Shown here: one piece after another, positions 27,044 to 39,436 of the stretch | How the letters are laid out: each line of letters starts with the position of its first letter | Position numbering within the stretch: the first letter of the stretch is position 1 | Origin: Gammaproteobacteria bacterium | GTDB taxonomy: Bacteria; Pseudomonadota; Gammaproteobacteria; Pseudomonadales; Azotimanducaceae | DNA: 64,000 bases | Reading direction: 5' to 3' | NCBI GenBank assembly: GCA_009846005.1 | Contig: VXYL01000056.1 | Location: 62,001 to 126,000 of the forward strand | Translations under genes and position numbers: made by a program | Notes under the pieces: model-generated | What the model was told of the DNA's origin: nothing | Databases searched by the model: none | The model's input: the letters and a program-made list of their open reading frames with translations, nothing else

Positions 27044-29557
27044 CTACTCGGTGTAGTTGTCTGCCCCCGGCGCCGATAGGTTCGTCAGATCCCCGGTCAC
27101 GCTATCCAGGAGATTGACGACTTGGATCTCGTCATCGGATGTCACGAACAGCCGCCACTTGCCCTGCCCGTCACCGAGTGCGCCGGACAGACCATCGCCG
27201 CCGTCCTCCAGTTCCGGTGCCGAGAGCGTTCGCGCAGACCCGGCCTCCAGCCGTAGTTCGACCGCCGAGCGCCCTGTGGCACCCGCATCGTCTCGGGCGG
27301 TGATCGTGACCTCGGCCGCGTTGTCCGGATCGGGATTGATCAGGCGCAGCCGACTACGCTGGTTCACGTTGCTTGCCGGGTTGAAAACAGACACATAGTG
27401 GGCGTCGGTGTAGCCGTCGACCGCCACGACGTCGTGAACAGCGGTCAGGAAGCCGTCGGTTGTGCGTATGTATGCCGCGACTTCGATCTCGAGGTCCGAA
27501 TCGAACTCCAAGCGCCAGTCACCCGTCCCGGCGCCCGTGCCGCCGGATAGGCCCTTGTCGGTGTTTCCGGCCTCTAGATCCTGGGAGTTGAATGCCTGCA
27601 CTTCAGCGGGATCGAGAACGAGAGTCACCGGGTCCGGGCTCGTCCCTGCATCGTCGGTCGCCACGATCCGCACCTCGCCGGCACGGTCGGAATGGTTGAC
27701 GACCCTGACGAATCCCTGGCGACCATTGGTCTCGAGCGCGGATGCGGCGAGAAAGAGAGGCACTAGGACCTTGGTTTCCGCAGGTGCGAACTCGACATGC
27801 AGCGTGTAGCTGCCGGTATCCGTCTCGTTGTAGCCGGTAACCTTGACATAGTAGGTGTTGCGACCGACGTCGGTTTCGATCCTGAAGTTCGTGTCGGTGG
27901 GGAAGTCGGCGTCGTCGTTGAAGGCGATCGTGCTGCCGTCTTCTCGCTTCAAACGACCGACCGTGTCCAATGACCCCGTCGTGTAGACCGTCAACGTGCC
28001 GCGGCGCAGTACGACGATCCTGAACACGTCCGCATCCGCGCCGTCGGCGACCTCTCCCGCTACCTCAGAGCCCACGACCACGGGGGTCGCCGCCGCCACG
28101 GTGTCGCCGTGGTCGTCTTGCGCCGGCGGGTCCGTGTGTTCGAGATGCACACCGGCGTGATTGTCAAAGAACCGGTCGAAGCGCCCGTAGAAGTCGACCG
28201 GATCTGCGGCTGTGCACGGCGGCCCGCCCGAGAGCGTACCGATCAGCTCCTCAGTGCCACCGAGAGTCGTGAACAGTCCAGCGCCGCTGCTCCCGCCGGC
28301 GGTCATCCCTTCCGTCCACATCACCTTGATCGCGTCGACTTCGTCGATGACGCCCGTCGAATCGATACTGCCGCCCGCCCATTGCTTGGGACTCCCGCCG
28401 GGGTGATGCAGCGACGTCACCTCGGTCCCTGTCGCCCACCCCACATCGCTATTCCACCCGGCCAGACAGGCATTGTTCGGCAACGCGACCCGCAGCTGCA
28501 GCAGCAAGGTGTCCGTATCTGGGTCGCTCGCCAAGAGCTCCGCCCCGCCGAACCGATCCGTGATGCCCGGTTCGTCGTCCGTGCCGTCACAGGTCTCGTA
28601 CTCGTAAAGCCAGCGCGTCTCGACGGTGTCCGCGAGGCTTTGCGAGCCGATGCAATGCGCCGCGGTCAAGATGTAGGGCGCGTCCAGGTTGTCGTCCCGC
28701 GAGCGTGCGGAATTGACCGCCGTCCCCGTGCACAAATACGAAATCCCGGTCTGGTCGGTGGTCACCAATCGCACCACCGCGTTGTTCGGGCAGCTTGGAA
28801 GGCTCTTGCACGCCACCTGAACCGGATCGCAGACCGCAACGCCGGTGCGAGTTCGCCCCTGAGAACGCGACGTCCGCGCCGCGGGGAGATGAATGTGCGA
28901 CACGGCGACGATGTGCAACGACACGTCGCTGTTGCGGGTCGACGGCGCGACTTCGATCTCGATACCAAGCGTGTCGCCCGGGATCGTCGGCGACCAGCGT
29001 GTCCGCACCCCGTCCACCGATTGCGGGTCCGGATCGGCGCCCAGGTCTACGAAGTCGCTCTGCTTGAATACGGGGTAGCGCCGTTTCGGATCGCCAAAGG
29101 CGAAGAACCGCAACACGGCTCCCGGCGGGAGTACCGCGCGAACGGCCACCCGCATCGCCTCGGCGCGCGGTGAACGCACGCTGAAAGCCGCTACCTGACC
29201 GCCGTTTGTCAATGCCGTCCACGCCAACGTTGGCGCCAAGTTACCCCGGTCCATCACTGGCAACTGGCGACCGACGCCAATCCGCAGCGGCTGTCCAGGT
29301 TTCGCGATTTCGGCCTCGTCCACTGCCTCGGCCTCGGCGATGGTCGGCAGAACAATGGAACGCGACACCGCAACGCGCGTGTAGTCCATCCGGGTCTGCC
29401 ACGAACTCGGCGGCGTAGGCTCGGTCGAGTTCCGGGGTTCAATCGCACCGAGCTGCTGGGCATGCGCGCCGGCGGCGAACGTCCACGTCAACAACCAACC
29501 GACAAGCCCCGCCCATCGGCGTTCATTTCGCCAGCCGCCGTGAACTCGCGGCCCCAT
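27044..29557 (-). CDS. Secreted trypsin-like serine protease with PPC domain and duplicated C-terminal module
   Basis: 837 residues. A signal peptide (WAGLVGWLLTWTFAAGAHA) precedes a novel-looking N-terminal region, then a chymotrypsin-fold domain of the lysyl-endopeptidase kind: H301 in LTAAHC, probable D349 in DPDTDTLLLQL and S424 in GGSSGAGLF. A pre-peptidase C-terminal (PPC) beta-sandwich follows (about residues 490-590). The last 240 residues are two copies of a module: one has GFVRVVNHSD...GDWRLEFDSDLEIEV, the other SRLRLINPDP...GKWRLFVTSDDEIQV. The gene starts 3 nt after the glycerol kinase-GGDEF fusion and must share its transcript. The protein is secreted; substrate unknown. Confidence 0.88.
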   Translation of the reverse strand: MGPRVHGGWRNERRWAGLVGWLLTWTFAAGAHAQQLGAIEPRNSTEPTPPSSWQTRMDYTRVAVSRSIVLPTIAEAEAVDEAEIAKPGQPLRIGVGRQLPVMDRGNLAPTLAWTALTNGGQVAAFSVRSPRAEAMRVAVRAVLPPGAVLRFFAFGDPKRRYPVFKQSDFVDLGADPDPQSVDGVRTRWSPTIPGDTLGIEIEVAPSTRNSDVSLHIVAVSHIHLPAARTSRSQGRTRTGVAVCDPVQVACKSLPSCPNNAVVRLVTTDQTGISYLCTGTAVNSARSRDDNLDAPYILTAAHCIGSQSLADTVETRWLYEYETCDGTDDEPGITDRFGGAELLASDPDTDTLLLQLRVALPNNACLAGWNSDVGWATGTEVTSLHHPGGSPKQWAGGSIDSTGVIDEVDAIKVMWTEGMTAGGSSGAGLFTTLGGTEELIGTLSGGPPCTAADPVDFYGRFDRFFDNHAGVHLEHTDPPAQDDHGDTVAAATPVVVGSEVAGEVADGADADVFRIVVLRRGTLTVYTTGSLDTVGRLKREDGSTIAFNDDADFPTDTNFRIETDVGRNTYYVKVTGYNETDTGSYTLHVEFAPAETKVLVPLFLAASALETNGRQGFVRVVNHSDRAGEVRIVATDDAGTSPDPVTLVLDPAEVQAFNSQDLEAGNTDKGLSGGTGAGTGDWRLEFDSDLEIEVAAYIRTTDGFLTAVHDVVAVDGYTDAHYVSVFNPASNVNQRSRLRLINPDPDNAAEVTITARDDAGATGRSAVELRLEAGSARTLSAPELEDGGDGLSGALGDGQGKWRLFVTSDDEIQVVNLLDSVTGDLTNLSAPGADNYTE

Positions 29558-29560
29558 CTT

Positions 29561-31603
29561 CTACGGCCCCGGTCCAATGTTGTGCGACGCGGGTTCTTGG
29601 TGCACCCGAACGCAGTCGCGCCCCGCCGCCTTGGCTTCGTAGAGGGCGGCGTCGGCGCGCGCCATGAAGGCTTCCAGGTTCTCGCCATGCACGCTGGCAG
29701 CGATTCCGACGGACAGGGTGACGGCAAAATCGTCGGGGAGACCGTCCACGGCCACCCGGCGGAACTCGGTCCGGATTCGTTCCGCTACCCGCTTGGCGCC
29801 CTCGAGGGGCGTGGCGTCGAGCAGGATGACGAACTCCTCGCCGCCGATCCGGGCGACCACGTCGTCGTCGCGGACGCCCTCCAAGGCCACCCGCGCGAAC
29901 GCGTGCAGGACCGCATCGCCGACGGCGTGGCCGAAGCCGTCGTTGATCTGCTTGAAGCGGTCGAGATCGATGTAGAGCAGGGCAAGGGGTCCATCGCGCC
30001 GGTCGGCCAGTTGCAGCCGGCGACCCGCTTCGCTCATGAAGCCACGCCGATCGAGAAGACCGGTGAGCGGATCGAGAGCCGGTACGCTCAGCGCACGTTG
30101 CACGGCGGCGTGCCAGCCGCCCAACCACGCCGATCTCGCGGCCCGCGTCGCATGCGGCGTAAACGTCCGGTCGGGACGGTCAAGCTGCCAGGACGCGGCG
30201 GCGGATTCCAGGTCCGCATACATGCCGGCACCCACGGCGGCGAGCAGACCGGCACCGACGACCGTGGTTTCGGCATTGTCGGGACGAGCCACTTCAAGGT
30301 CCGTAACGTCGGCCAGGAACTGGCAGAACCAGTCGTTGGCGACCATGCCGCCGTCGACGCGCAACGCCTTGACGGGCACGCCGTCGGCATCGGCGGCAGC
30401 CAACAGGTCGGCGGTCTGGAAGGCAACGCTCTTCAGCGTCGCGGTGACAATCTCGTCGGCACCCGTGTCCAGCGTGAGTCCCGTGACGAGGCCGCGTGCG
30501 TCGGGCCGCCAATGCGGGGCGCCCAAACCCGTGAACGCGGGTACCACGTATACACCGCCGGTGTCGCCCCCGATGCGTCGAGCGACCGCTTCGGTCTCGG
30601 CCGCCGTCTCGATCAATCCCGCCTTGTCGCGCAGCCATTTGATGGCAACGCCGGCATTGAAAATGCTTCCCTCCACGGCGTAACAGGGGTCGCCCGCGAT
30701 CCGGTAGCCGACCGTGGTGAGCAGCCGAGCCCGGGAGCGCACGCGCTCCCTACCGGTGTTCGCGATCAGGAAACAGCCGGTGCCATAGGTGCTCTTCGTG
30801 AGCCCCGGCGCGAAGCATGCCTGGCCGATCAAGGCTGCCTGCTGGTCGCCGGCGACGCCGCAAATCGGGATCGCGGCGCCGAACCACTGCGCATCGGCGA
30901 TTCCGAGCTCGCCAACGCAATCCTGCACCTCGGGCAGCACCGACACGGGCACGTCGAAATAGTCCAGCAACCGTTCGCTCCAAACCTGCCGGCCAATGTC
31001 GAATAGCTGGGTCCGCGACGCATTGGTGGCGTCGGTCACATGGCGCGCGCCCTTGGTCAGGCGCCAGATCAGGAAGCTGTCGACCGTCCCGAAGCGGATC
31101 TCGCCTGCCCGAGCCCGCCGCGCCAGGTCGTCCTGCGCGAGAAGCCACTCGAGCTTCGTGCTGGAGAAGTAGGGGTCGATCAACAGCCCGGTGATATCGA
31201 CGAGTTCGGGCTCCATCCCCTCGCCGCGGGCCCGCTCGCAGCGCTCCGCGGTGCGACGATCCTGCCAGACGATGGCATTGCCCGCGACTTCCCCGGTCGC
31301 GGCATCCCAGACCAGCGTTGTCTCGCGCTGGTTGGCGATCCCGATTGCGGCAACGGAGGATGCCGCGACGCCGCTCGCCGCGATCGCCTCCCGGGCGGCG
31401 GCCAGCGTGGACTGCCAAAGGGCTTCCGGATCCTGCTCGACCCAACCGTCTTGGGGGAAGACCTGATCGAAAGGTCGTTGAGCGGAGGCCGCCACGCGAC
31501 CTTCGGCGTCGAACACAATTGCACGCGAACTGGATGTGCCCTGATCGATGGCGAGCAGGTAGGACACTGCAGACTCGTCCGTTGATTCCCCCTCATTCGA
31601 CAT
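29561..31603 (-). CDS. glpK: Glycerol kinase fused to a diguanylate cyclase (GGDEF) domain
   Basis: A single 680-residue frame. Residues 14-506 are a complete FGGY glycerol kinase: AIDQGTSSSRAIVFD, the active-site aspartate D253 in AGDQQAALIG, STYGTGCF, and FTGLGAPHW, ending with the usual last helix. After about five residues a GGDEF domain begins at DPLTGLLDRRGF (511) and has DLDRFKQINDGFGH, GGEEF (587-591), and an RxxD inhibitory site (R578-D581) five residues before it, so it should make c-di-GMP and be product-inhibited. No glpF or glpD is adjacent. Residues 284-292 coincide with a palindromic repeat (30728-30757). The secreted protease gene follows 3 nt downstream. Confidence 0.95.
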   Translation of the reverse strand: MSNEGESTDESAVSYLLAIDQGTSSSRAIVFDAEGRVAASAQRPFDQVFPQDGWVEQDPEALWQSTLAAAREAIAASGVAASSVAAIGIANQRETTLVWDAATGEVAGNAIVWQDRRTAERCERARGEGMEPELVDITGLLIDPYFSSTKLEWLLAQDDLARRARAGEIRFGTVDSFLIWRLTKGARHVTDATNASRTQLFDIGRQVWSERLLDYFDVPVSVLPEVQDCVGELGIADAQWFGAAIPICGVAGDQQAALIGQACFAPGLTKSTYGTGCFLIANTGRERVRSRARLLTTVGYRIAGDPCYAVEGSIFNAGVAIKWLRDKAGLIETAAETEAVARRIGGDTGGVYVVPAFTGLGAPHWRPDARGLVTGLTLDTGADEIVTATLKSVAFQTADLLAAADADGVPVKALRVDGGMVANDWFCQFLADVTDLEVARPDNAETTVVGAGLLAAVGAGMYADLESAAASWQLDRPDRTFTPHATRAARSAWLGGWHAAVQRALSVPALDPLTGLLDRRGFMSEAGRRLQLADRRDGPLALLYIDLDRFKQINDGFGHAVGDAVLHAFARVALEGVRDDDVVARIGGEEFVILLDATPLEGAKRVAERIRTEFRRVAVDGLPDDFAVTLSVGIAASVHGENLEAFMARADAALYEAKAAGRDCVRVHQEPASHNIGPGP
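30728..30757. repeat. Palindromic GTAGGGAGCG-type sequence inside glpK
   Basis: On the coding strand it reads CGGTAGGGAGCGCGTGCGC followed by TCCCGGGCTC, with arms GGGAGCGC and GCGCTCCC. It resembles the CGTAGGGG-edged elements of the window. It encodes the loop after the conserved NTG of the kinase, and the spacing to LLTT is the same as in E. coli GlpK, so it is a replacement or a chance resemblance rather than an insertion. Confidence 0.4.
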
Positions 31604-32072
31604 TAGCCGCTAACGCCCGGCGTTATCAACCGGGGGTCGGGGGTCCGCCACGGCATATCAACAGCTTGTGCACGGGGTTGCGCACGGTTCGGGTAACGCG
31701 GGGAACAACCTGTGAGGAATCTGTGGGCCAACGGACGCACGTATTCATCAGTTGTGCACAGCAACGTGGCTGCGACCACGGCTTCCATGCCCAGGAAATC
31801 CACAACAAAAAACCAGTTGCAATGGGGCCAAAACCGCCGTATGTTGGGTTTCGCGGTAAATGTAGACCTATATATTGGGGTTGGGGAACCGACTGATCGA
31901 GACGACGGAACGAGGGTTGACGATAAACGACTACTTTTTGGATCGAGTCGATAAATAGACCTCTTGGCATCTTTGCCGTTTGCATGGTCGGTAAGTTCCT
32001 CAAACCGGGGTACGGTGCTATAGTACTGGATGAATAACCAGTTTCTATGCATAGTGTGACGAGGGAGATCGA
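31604..32072. promoter_or_regulatory. nrd control region with DnaA-box-like sequences
   Basis: A 469-bp gene-free stretch that is more AT-rich than its surroundings. Several DnaA-box-like nonamers occur: TTGTGCACG (about 31666), TTGTGCACA (31752-31760, one mismatch from TTWTNCACA) and AAATCCACA (about 31796). DnaA controls nrdAB in E. coli, so this is plausible, but none is a perfect box. TATAGT at 32019-32024 could be a -10 element. The open frames on the reverse strand here have no recognisable features. Confidence 0.45.
31834..31880. promoter_or_regulatory. Probable NrdR box pair upstream of nrdA
   Basis: The downstream box core CTATATATTG (31868-31877) matches the NrdR consensus CWATATATWG at every core base. 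A weaker partner, CCGTATGTTG (31837-31846), matches 7 of 10 and lies exactly 31 bp upstream, the three-turn spacing seen for paired NrdR boxes. NrdR represses ribonucleotide reductase genes when dATP is high. Confidence 0.65.
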
Positions 32073-36209
<4,137 letters not shown>

Positions 36210-36248
36210 GACGACGCGCCGTCAAGTAAACAAGCGAAGGAACGAAAC

Positions 36249-37742
36249 ATGTTGAGTTGGGATGACTACGAACAAGACGCGACTGCTGCGCAGGCGGCAC
36301 GAAGACTGCTCACTGACGACGAACAGCCGCCGCTGCGTTTTCGAGAGCAGTCGCTGCCGGAAATCGATCCGCCTGCGGTGGAGCAACGACTCGCCGAGAC
36401 GGCAGACCGCGGTGCGAAGTGGACCGAGGCCGCCCCGGTCAACGGCACGTTGGCCTCGTCGGTCACCGATCAACCCCCACCCCCCCTACCGGAGCTCGTG
36501 GCGACGCAAGTAACGCCGGTTCCGGAAGTCGCCCTGCCGAACCCTCCGCCGGTGAACGTCGCAACGACACCGGCCGTCACGGAGGAGCGTCCCGACGGCG
36601 CGGTCGCCGCCGCGCCCGTCGAGACCACCGCGGCACCCGCCGGCACCGCCCCGAGCCAAGTTGTCCGGGATGCGGTGGCCGCGGGGTTGGATCGCGAGTC
36701 CGGCGAGCTGGAGACGGGATCGAGCGAACGCGTGACGGTGGATCAGAAGCGCATGATCAACTGCCGGGCGGACCTCAATCAACTCGTGCCGTTCAAGTAC
36801 GACTGGGCCTGGCAGAAGTACCTGGACGGGTGTGCCAACCACTGGATGCCCCAGGAGATCAACATGACGGCGGACGTCTCGCTGTGGAAGTCCGACGCCG
36901 GGCTTTCGGCCGACGAGCGCGTCATCGTCAAGCGCAGCCTGGGGTTTTTCTCCACCGCCGACTCGCTGGTCGCCAACAACCTGGTGCTGTCGGTGTACCG
37001 GCTGATCACCAACCCCGAGTGCCGCCAGTACCTGCTGCGCCAGGCATTCGAGGAAGCGATCCACACCCACGCCTACCAGTACTGCATCGAGTCGCTGGGC
37101 ATGGACGAGGGCGAGATCTTCAACATGTACCACGAGGTTCCGTCCGTGGCCCACAAGGCGTCCTGGGCACTGAAGTACACCCGGGAACTCTCCGATCCGA
37201 ACTTCCAGACCGGTACCGTGGAAAGCGACAAGGCGCTCTTGAAGAACGTCATCGCCTACTACTGCGTCTTGGAGGGCATCTTCTTCTACTGCGGCTTCAC
37301 GCAGATCCTCTCCATGGGTCGCCGCAACAAGATGACCGGCACCTCGGAGCAGTTCCAGTACATCCTGCGCGACGAGTCCATGCATGTGAACTTCGGCATC
37401 GACGTCATCAACCAGATCAAGCTCGAGAACCCGCACCTGTGGGACGACGAGATGCAGGAACTCGCCACGCGCATGATCCTCGAGGGTACGGAACTCGAGA
37501 CGCGCTACGCCCGGGACACCATGCCGCGGGGGGTGCTCGGCATGAACGCCAATACCATGGCCGAGTACCTGCAGTTCATCGCCAACCGCCGGTTGGCACA
37601 GATCGGGCTTCCCGAGCAGTTCCCCGGCGTCAAGAACCCGTTCCCTTGGATGTCCGAGATCATGGATCTCAAGAAGGAGAAGAACTTCTTCGAGACCCGG
37701 GTGACGGAGTACCAGACGGGCGGGGCGTTGAGCTGGGACTAG
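36249..37742 (+). CDS. nrdB: Ribonucleotide reductase small (radical) subunit
   Basis: 497 residues. The catalytic ferritin-like domain (about residues 155-490) begins [21 protein letters not shown] and carries diiron-ligand segments [11 protein letters not shown] and [10 protein letters not shown], as in Pseudomonas-type NrdB. Before it lies a Pro/Ala/Val/Thr-rich stretch of about 130 residues after the conserved start MLSWDDYEQ, longer than in relatives and probably disordered. The ATG follows AAGGAA. It is the second gene of an nrdAB operon. Confidence 0.96.
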   Translation: MLSWDDYEQDATAAQAARRLLTDDEQPPLRFREQSLPEIDPPAVEQRLAETADRGAKWTEAAPVNGTLASSVTDQPPPPLPELVATQVTPVPEVALPNPPPVNVATTPAVTEERPDGAVAAAPVETTAAPAGTAPSQVVRDAVAAGLDRESGELETGSSERVTVDQKRMINCRADLNQLVPFKYDWAWQKYLDGCANHWMPQEINMTADVSLWKSDAGLSADERVIVKRSLGFFSTADSLVANNLVLSVYRLITNPECRQYLLRQAFEEAIHTHAYQYCIESLGMDEGEIFNMYHEVPSVAHKASWALKYTRELSDPNFQTGTVESDKALLKNVIAYYCVLEGIFFYCGFTQILSMGRRNKMTGTSEQFQYILRDESMHVNFGIDVINQIKLENPHLWDDEMQELATRMILEGTELETRYARDTMPRGVLGMNANTMAEYLQFIANRRLAQIGLPEQFPGVKNPFPWMSEIMDLKKEKNFFETRVTEYQTGGALSWD

Positions 37743-37907
37743 CGAGAAGCAAAGCGACGGCCAGTCCTTCGATTACCAGTCGATTGGCCGTGACAGCTAG
37801 CCGATCAAGGCGAGCAGCAGTACCTAACCCTTAGCCGCCTGTCAAAGTGAGACGCGGCTCAAATCGAGAGAAGGCCCCGAACTCGTACGAGACTCGGGGC
37901 CTTCAAT
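37743..37907. terminator. Inverted repeats downstream of nrdB
   Basis: Two hairpins. ACGGCCA (37757-37763) pairs with TGGCCGT (37785-37791). Stronger is the 11-bp stem GAAGGCCCCGA (37870-37880) with TCGGGGCCTTC (37894-37904), whose loop contains a further CTCG/CGAG pair; it ends 3 nt before the tRNA-like gene. The second could terminate nrdAB, though only a short TT follows, or be a processing signal for the tRNA. Confidence 0.55.
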
Positions 37908-38004
37908 GCCCGGGTGGTGAACCTTGGTAAACACACCGCACTCGCAATGCGGCGGATGTTGCTAGCTCAACGCCGTGAGGGTTCGATTCCCTTCCCTGGC
38001 ACCA
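37908..38004 (+). tRNA. Type II (long variable arm) tRNA with anticodon CGC; Leu-like body
   Basis: It folds as a cloverleaf with encoded CCA. Acceptor arms GCCCGGG and CCCTGGC pair except for a C4-U69 mismatch; the D stem is GTG/CAC with a loop containing TTGGTAAA; the anticodon stem CCGCA/TGCGG encloses CTCGCAA, so the anticodon is CGC (reads GCG, Ala). The T stem GAGGG/CCCTT (one G-U) encloses TTCGATT. The variable region is 24 nt with a CGG..GTTG/CAAC..CCG stem. The body, discriminator A73 and D loop resemble tRNA-Leu; the G3-U70 pair needed by AlaRS is absent (C3-G70). Confidence 0.75.
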
Positions 38005-38090
38005 AGCAGCACCAAGCCAATTTTGGTTTAGGAGTTCGGTCGGGCCGCCCTACAATCTCCGTTTGGCCTGCTTACGTCTTGACTGTACAT

Positions 38091-38115
38091 GTCCACTAGT
38101 CCAGTAGTCCACTAG
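38091..38115. repeat. Three tandem 8-bp units downstream of the tRNA-like gene
   Basis: GTCCACTA, GTCCAGTA and GTCCACTA run head to tail, followed by G. The stretch 38005-38153 otherwise shows no gene or strong signal. Confidence 0.8.
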
Positions 38116-38153
38116 CTGGCCAGCCTTCGGGAACTTCGACAAGGCGGTCTCTC

Positions 38154-39074
38154 TTACGCTCGGAGTTCCGTAGCCAACTTTCGCAACGCCGCCACAAACG
38201 CCAACGGCTGATCCAGGAACACATGATGTTGCGCACCCGCCACTTCGACGACCGGCACCTCGCCCGGGATCAGCCCCACCGTGTAGTCGACCGTGGTTTT
38301 CTTGCAGGATTCGCTCAACTCGCCGTAGATGATCCCCACGGGCAACGTTAACCCGCTGTAGTCCTCCGGCTGACGTTCACCGCCCTTCAGCGTGAGCGGC
38401 AGTTCCTCGTCGAATTTCCACGCCCAGCCGCGGTCGACGCGCATCAGCGAGTGGCGCGCGATGTAGGTCAGGATGTAGCGGTTTGCGCAGGGTTGCGGCG
38501 GGAACAGCCGGAACCGCTCCGCGGCGACTTCGCGGCTCGGATAGACCTTGGCGCGCCCCCCGCCCATCACCGGACCCTCGGCGGGAAGGGGTTCGTCGGG
38601 AGGGCGGATGCCGGAATCGACGAGCACCAAGGCGCCGAAACGTTCGGGGAACAGGTTTGCGGCCTTGGTGGCCATGACGCCGCCGAAGCTGTGGGCGACG
38701 ATCACCACGTCGTTGCCGAAGCCGGCGTCGTCGCAGACCGCAACAATCTCGGCGGCGTAGGTCTCGGCATCGTAGGCGTAACGGTAGTCGGAGTCGCCCA
38801 TGCCGGTGAGATCCATGGCGGCGATACGGAACTCGTCGGTGAGCTGCGGGGCGATGAAGTCCCACCAACGGGAGTGAGCGTTCATGCCGTGGATAAGGAG
38901 CATCGGTGCCTTGCCCGCTTCTCGCCAGGTCCGGTAGAACACGTCGCACGCTTCCACTTCGACGGCGTGTTCCTCGGTTTCGGTCTCCACGGCCGCCCAG
39001 AACCAGTCGGGAACCTCGGCCTCGCCGCTTTTGTCCCAGCGCCCCACGCCGCCTCCCGGTGTGCCTGTTGACAA
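38154..39074 (-). CDS. Alpha/beta hydrolase
   Basis: A 306-residue alpha/beta-hydrolase-fold protein without signal peptide. The oxyanion-hole motif LLIHGMNAHSRWW, the nucleophile elbow AHSFGG and the C-terminal catalytic histidine region GAQHHVFLDQP are all present, so it should be active. It resembles esterases and epoxide-hydrolase-like enzymes, but the substrate cannot be told. The start is a TTG at 39074; the true start could be further downstream. It is transcribed alone. Confidence 0.83.
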   Translation of the reverse strand: MSTGTPGGGVGRWDKSGEAEVPDWFWAAVETETEEHAVEVEACDVFYRTWREAGKAPMLLIHGMNAHSRWWDFIAPQLTDEFRIAAMDLTGMGDSDYRYAYDAETYAAEIVAVCDDAGFGNDVVIVAHSFGGVMATKAANLFPERFGALVLVDSGIRPPDEPLPAEGPVMGGGRAKVYPSREVAAERFRLFPPQPCANRYILTYIARHSLMRVDRGWAWKFDEELPLTLKGGERQPEDYSGLTLPVGIIYGELSESCKKTTVDYTVGLIPGEVPVVEVAGAQHHVFLDQPLAFVAALRKLATELRA

Positions 39075-39436
39075 GCCATGAGCCTACCAGCGTCCCGGTT
39101 CGATTTGCGTTCAGGTGGCCGTCGGTCGCAAAATGCAGGCTCCTGAGTCGGCTGTGGTCCGTTTGCCGGACCCATCGAGGAGCGTTGTCGTGGCCCTGAA
39201 CATGCTCACGCAAAGCGCGCCGCCAAAAGCGACTGTAGGAGTCCACGGCTGGTCGATTCTCCGGCATCGATCCAGCCGCGCCGAGCCGCTTCCGAGCGGA
39301 CACCTGCGGAAGACCGGGCAGCGAGAGCTGACCGCACCCTCTCTCACGCGCGACTTGCTTCACTTGGCGAGCCCGCCCGCATGTGACCGCCGCGAGGCGA
39401 GATAACCATGTCGGGTCACGTTGTGAGAGCCTCATC
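39075..39436. other. Gene-free stretch between hydrolase and DUF349 gene
   Basis: 362 bp between divergent genes. A 96-codon open frame (39115-39405) has no ribosome site and no recognisable sequence, so I do not call it. No strong hairpin or repeat is visible; the promoters of both genes must lie here. Confidence 0.5.

Noticed and set aside
36210-36248. Second intein or intron in nrdB
   Set aside because: The NrdB catalytic domain is continuous and the long N-terminal region has no splicing blocks.
37908-38004. tRNA-like gene as a tRNA-Sec or tRNA-Ser
   Set aside because: Anticodon is CGC, discriminator is A not G, and the acceptor plus T arms have normal 7/5 lengths; the body fits Leu better.
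39115-39405. 96-codon open frame between hydrolase and DUF349 gene
   Set aside because: No ribosome site, no signal or domain, and composition like a chance open frame in GC-rich DNA.
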